A stretch of 7,337 bases of DNA from Candidatus Gastranaerophilales bacterium (GTDB lineage Bacteria > Cyanobacteriota > Vampirovibrionia > Gastranaerophilales > Gastranaerophilaceae). The notes under the pieces are model-generated. The model did not search any database. It worked only from the letters and a program-made list of their open reading frames with translations, and was not told where the DNA came from. A program made the translations under genes and the position numbers. The stretch spans positions 1 through 7,337 of the forward strand of contig CALUUL010000077.1 in NCBI GenBank assembly GCA_944323945.1. Reading direction: 5' to 3'. Every line of letters begins with the position of its first letter. The first letter of the stretch is position 1. Below are positions 5,764 through 7,337 of the stretch, piece after piece.

Positions 5764-7168
5764 TACTCTTAAAAAATCAATATTACAATATACAATGCAA
5801 GGGAAATTGGTGGCACAAGACCCAAATGATGAGCCTGCATCAGAGCTTTTAAAACGAATAAAAGCAGAAAAAGAACAACTCATAAAAGACGGCAAAATCA
5901 AAAAAGAAAAACCACTCCCAAAAATCACCAAAGATGAAATCCCATACGACCTTCCACAGGGTTGGGAGTGGGTGAGGCTGGGAGATATTATAAAAATATC
6001 TTCTGGAAATTTCTTACCTGCGGAAAAAATGAATAAAAATGGTAAAGTGCCTGTTTATGGAGGAAATGGGATAAATGGTTATCATGATGAATACCTAATA
6101 GATAAGCCAACATTAATAATTGGAAGAGTTGGATTTTATTGTGGTTGTGTACATTTAAGCAAAGGGAAAGCTTGGGTTACAGATAATGCATTTATTACGC
6201 AATTTTCAGAAAAGAATATTGATATTAAATTTCTACAATGGCTTTTAATTTTTTTTGATTTAGGAAAAAACGATAATGCAACGGCGCAACCTGTCGTTTC
6301 TGGGAAAAAAATATATCCATTAGTTATACCTCTCCCACCACTAGCAGAACAAAAGAGGATTGTAGAAAAGTTGGAAGAGATTTTGCCTTTGGTTGATGAA
6401 TATGGCAAAAATGAAGAAATTTTATCAGAAATGAATCAAAAATTGCCAAAACAAATCCACCAATCAATTTTGCAATATGCAGTGCAAGGAAAACTTGTCG
6501 AACAGAATTCTCAAGATGAACCTGCATCTGAACTTCTAAAACGTATAAAAGCTGAAAAAGAACAAGTGATAAAAGAAGGCAAAATCAAAAAAGAAAAACC
6601 ACTCCCACCAATCACCCAAGATGAAATCCCATACGACCTTCCTCAAGGTTGGCAATGGGTAAGACTTGGCGAAATTGCTCAAATTTATAGAGGACTTGGT
6701 CCCAAATACGAATTGAATTCCAATTATAAATTTATAAACCAAAAATGTATAAAATGGGGAAGTATAGAAAATCAATTTTGTAAAACTGTTTCAAAAGAAT
6801 CTTTTGAAAGGTTTAGTAATGACAAGTTAATTAAAATCTATGATTTATTAATTAATTCAACTGGGGAAGGTACTATTGGAAGATGTAGTACTGCATCTCA
6901 AAATATTGTTGGATTAGGATATGACTCCCATGTTTTATTAATTCGTCCAATTTTATGTTTAAATTCTTATTATCAGATTTTGTTAAATAGTAATATTGGA
7001 CAAAATCAGATTAATGAAGCAAAAGGTGCAAAAACCACGAAACAAACAGAACTTGGAGTAGAAAAAACAAGAACAATATTAATCCCCCTCCCCCCACTTG
7101 CAGAACAAAAGCGAATTGTCGCCAAAGTCGAAGAACTCCTAAACCTCGTAAATAAATTGGAGCTATAA
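5753..7168 (+). CDS. hsdS: Type I specificity subunit (HsdS) with two recognition domains
   Basis: HsdS reads the bipartite target sequence for both methylation and restriction. The 471-aa protein starts with a conserved helical region (about 5-62). Then come TRD1 (about 64-195), a conserved block with IPLPPLAEQKRIV (192-204), a second helical region (about 205-290), TRD2 (about 295-447) and a closing IPLPPLAEQKRIV block (444-456). Residues 9-79 and 238-308 match at 59 of 71 positions, so the two halves are tandem copies of the same frame carrying different TRDs. The TRDs differ strongly, implying two different half-sites; the target cannot be read from sequence. TRD2 DNA is about 25% GC, below the conserved parts, as expected for exchanged TRDs. 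AGAGGAG (5736-5742) lies 10 nt before the ATG, and the start overlaps the preceding gene by 11 nt. No truncation or frameshift is seen. Confidence 0.95.
   Translation: MKADTLKKSILQYTMQGKLVAQDPNDEPASELLKRIKAEKEQLIKDGKIKKEKPLPKITKDEIPYDLPQGWEWVRLGDIIKISSGNFLPAEKMNKNGKVPVYGGNGINGYHDEYLIDKPTLIIGRVGFYCGCVHLSKGKAWVTDNAFITQFSEKNIDIKFLQWLLIFFDLGKNDNATAQPVVSGKKIYPLVIPLPPLAEQKRIVEKLEEILPLVDEYGKNEEILSEMNQKLPKQIHQSILQYAVQGKLVEQNSQDEPASELLKRIKAEKEQVIKEGKIKKEKPLPPITQDEIPYDLPQGWQWVRLGEIAQIYRGLGPKYELNSNYKFINQKCIKWGSIENQFCKTVSKESFERFSNDKLIKIYDLLINSTGEGTIGRCSTASQNIVGLGYDSHVLLIRPILCLNSYYQILLNSNIGQNQINEAKGAKTTKQTELGVEKTRTILIPLPPLAEQKRIVAKVEELLNLVNKLEL
5777..5989 (+). repeat. HsdS internal repeat, copy 1 (pairs with 6464-6676)
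   Basis: This 213-bp segment encodes HsdS residues 9-79 and recurs 687 bp downstream in the same frame (687 = 229 codons). The proteins are 83% identical over 71 residues. Exact DNA matches include a 30-bp run (5891-5920 with 6578-6607) and a 25-bp run (5931-5955 with 6618-6642), long enough for homologous recombination. Confidence 0.9.
6326..6370 (+). repeat. HsdS distal conserved block, copy 1 (pairs with 7082-7126)
   Basis: This encodes IPLPPLAEQKRIVEK (residues 192-206), matched by residues 444-458 with one difference. It marks the end of TRD1 and the start of the central conserved helix. The DNA has diverged more at third positions than in the longer repeat. Confidence 0.8.
6464..6676 (+). 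repeat. HsdS internal repeat, copy 2 (pairs with 5777-5989)
   Basis: Second copy of the conserved helical region and the entry to TRD2 (residues 238-308). It is in frame with copy 1, so a crossover would remove TRD1 and leave a 242-aa single-TRD HsdS. Confidence 0.9.
7082..7126 (+). repeat. HsdS distal conserved block, copy 2 (pairs with 6326-6370)
   Basis: This encodes the IPLPPLAEQKRIV block that closes TRD2. It contains two short C runs (five C at 7084-7088 and six C at 7090-7095) where copy 1 uses other third-position bases. That is unusual in such an AT-rich locus. Confidence 0.75.
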
Positions 7169-7181
7169 GTAGAGTTTACTT
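7167..7181 (+). terminator. Weak possible terminator after hsdS
   Basis: A 5-bp stem (AAGTA 7167-7171 with TACTT 7177-7181) overlaps the hsdS stop and is followed by only a short T-rich stretch. It is much weaker than the tRNA terminator, so some read-through into the next gene is possible. Confidence 0.2.
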
Positions 7182-7185
7182 TTAC

Positions 7186-7214
7186 TTGAAATTATATACA
7201 TAATAGTGTATACG
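7186..7214 (+). promoter_or_regulatory. Candidate promoter of the downstream peroxiredoxin gene
   Basis: TTGAAA (7186-7191) and TATACG (7209-7214) are separated by 17 bp. The -10 overlaps the right arm of a dyad (7195-7212), and a 16-bp palindrome follows (7215-7230), so a repressor could act here. Transcription would start around 7221. Confidence 0.4.
7195..7212. repeat. Dyad TATACA-N6-TGTATA at the downstream promoter
   Basis: Perfect 6-bp arms (7195-7200 and 7207-7212) flank TAATAG. It shares the TACA-N6-TGTA core with the dyad at 98-115. It overlaps the proposed -10 element, a position suitable for an operator, but I cannot match it to a known regulator. Confidence 0.3.
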
Positions 7215-7230
7215 TTATTTTATAAAATAA
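7215..7230. repeat. 16-bp perfect palindrome TTATTTTATAAAATAA
   Basis: The sequence equals its own reverse complement and lies between the proposed -10 and the ribosome site of the next gene. Its A/T make-up recalls Fur/PerR-type boxes but does not match the PerR consensus spacing. It may be an operator or chance in A/T-rich DNA. Confidence 0.3.
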
Positions 7231-7254
7231 GATAATTAGTTAAAAGGAAACGAA

Positions 7255-7337
7255 ATGAACATATTAGGTATTAATGAAAACGGGGTTGAGCAAACATATA
7301 ATTTAGATGAGTTTTTAGGTAAGAGGGTTGTTTTATA
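7255..7337 (+). CDS. Probable Bcp/PrxQ-type peroxiredoxin, N-terminal part (cut by window end)
   Basis: The 27 complete codons read MNILGINENGVEQTYN then LDEFLGKRVVL, with the last two bases (TA) starting a probable Tyr codon. The pattern of a short beta-hairpin with Gly-x-x-x-x-Tyr followed by (L/S)xx(F/Y)xGKxVVLYF is typical of the AhpC/TSA thiol peroxidases of the Bcp/PrxQ group, which reduce hydroperoxides in the cytoplasm with thioredoxin. The catalytic Cys (usually in TPGCT) lies beyond the window, so the call rests on the N-terminus alone. AGGA (7245-7248) gives a good ribosome site 6 nt before the ATG. It has its own likely promoter and is probably not part of the hsd operon. Any thioredoxin-fold protein with a similar start is the alternative. 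Confidence 0.6.
   Translation, partial: MNILGINENGVEQTYNLDEFLGKRVVL

Noticed and set aside
6330..6345. CCCACCA-like strings in hsdS as a duplicated tRNA end (att site)
   Set aside because: Only 7 bases match, and they fall inside the conserved Leu-Pro-Pro-Leu codons of HsdS. They have no link to the rest of the tRNA end.
5777..6676. HsdS repeats as a CRISPR array or mobile-element ends
   Set aside because: There are only two copies, each over 200 bp, in frame, and encoding the known conserved regions of HsdS.
517..6775. Open frames of 60-110 codons on the minus strand across hsdR, hsdM and hsdS
   Set aside because: They lie opposite well-supported genes, read as low-complexity Phe/Ile/Leu/Ser-rich chains, and lack recognisable domains. 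They are the expected shadows of A-rich coding DNA.
7084..7095. C5-T-C6 run near the end of hsdS as a phase-variable tract
   Set aside because: The longest C run is six, interrupted by T and explained by Ile-Pro-Leu-Pro-Pro codons. Slippage would change only the last two dozen or so residues.

Overview
The window holds a complete type I restriction-modification (R-M) operon on the + strand. Two genes of unknown function, each encoding a predicted membrane-anchored protein, are interleaved among the classical subunits. The order is hsdR (451-2847), unknown A (2848-3402), hsdM (3414-4877), unknown B (4867-5763) and hsdS (5753-7168). HsdR (798 aa with the preferred start) and HsdM (487 aa) have the sizes I recall for the EcoAI/EcoEI (type IB) family, and HsdR carries the PD-(D/E)xK nuclease plus a DEAD/DEAH-type translocase. 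HsdM shows an N6-adenine methyltransferase core (DPACGTGGF, NPPF). HsdS has two target-recognition domains (TRDs) separated by near-identical conserved repeats. The five genes abut or overlap, which suggests one transcript with translational coupling.

Left flank: bases 1-22 are the 3' end of a tRNA gene with encoded CCA, followed by a rho-independent terminator (32-57) and a very AT-rich, apparently non-coding leader of about 350-390 bp (about 16% GC by hand count over 61-360). Right flank: after hsdS comes an 86-bp gap with a plausible promoter and dyad symmetries, then the first 27 codons of a gene that looks like a Bcp/PrxQ-type peroxiredoxin, cut by the window end. The R-M operon therefore lies between a tRNA gene and a housekeeping-type gene, a usual place for an accessory island, though no integrase or duplicated att site is visible.

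The organism is a bacterium with low G+C. The hsd genes sample at about 35-40% GC, and the two unknown genes at only about 17-20%. Clear Shine-Dalgarno sequences (GGAGG, AGAGGA, AGAGGAG) argue against Bacteroidetes-style initiation. I cannot place the taxon further from this sequence.

How the genes should work together: HsdS picks the DNA site, HsdM2-HsdS methylates host DNA, and HsdR joins to translocate and cut unmodified invading DNA. The two unknown proteins each have one N-terminal hydrophobic helix and a soluble, helix-rich C-terminal part. They are made from the same message next to HsdR and HsdM, so they may be membrane-linked accessory or effector proteins of this R-M system, or cargo genes using the operon. 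This embedded pair is the most interesting part of the window; its function is inference only.
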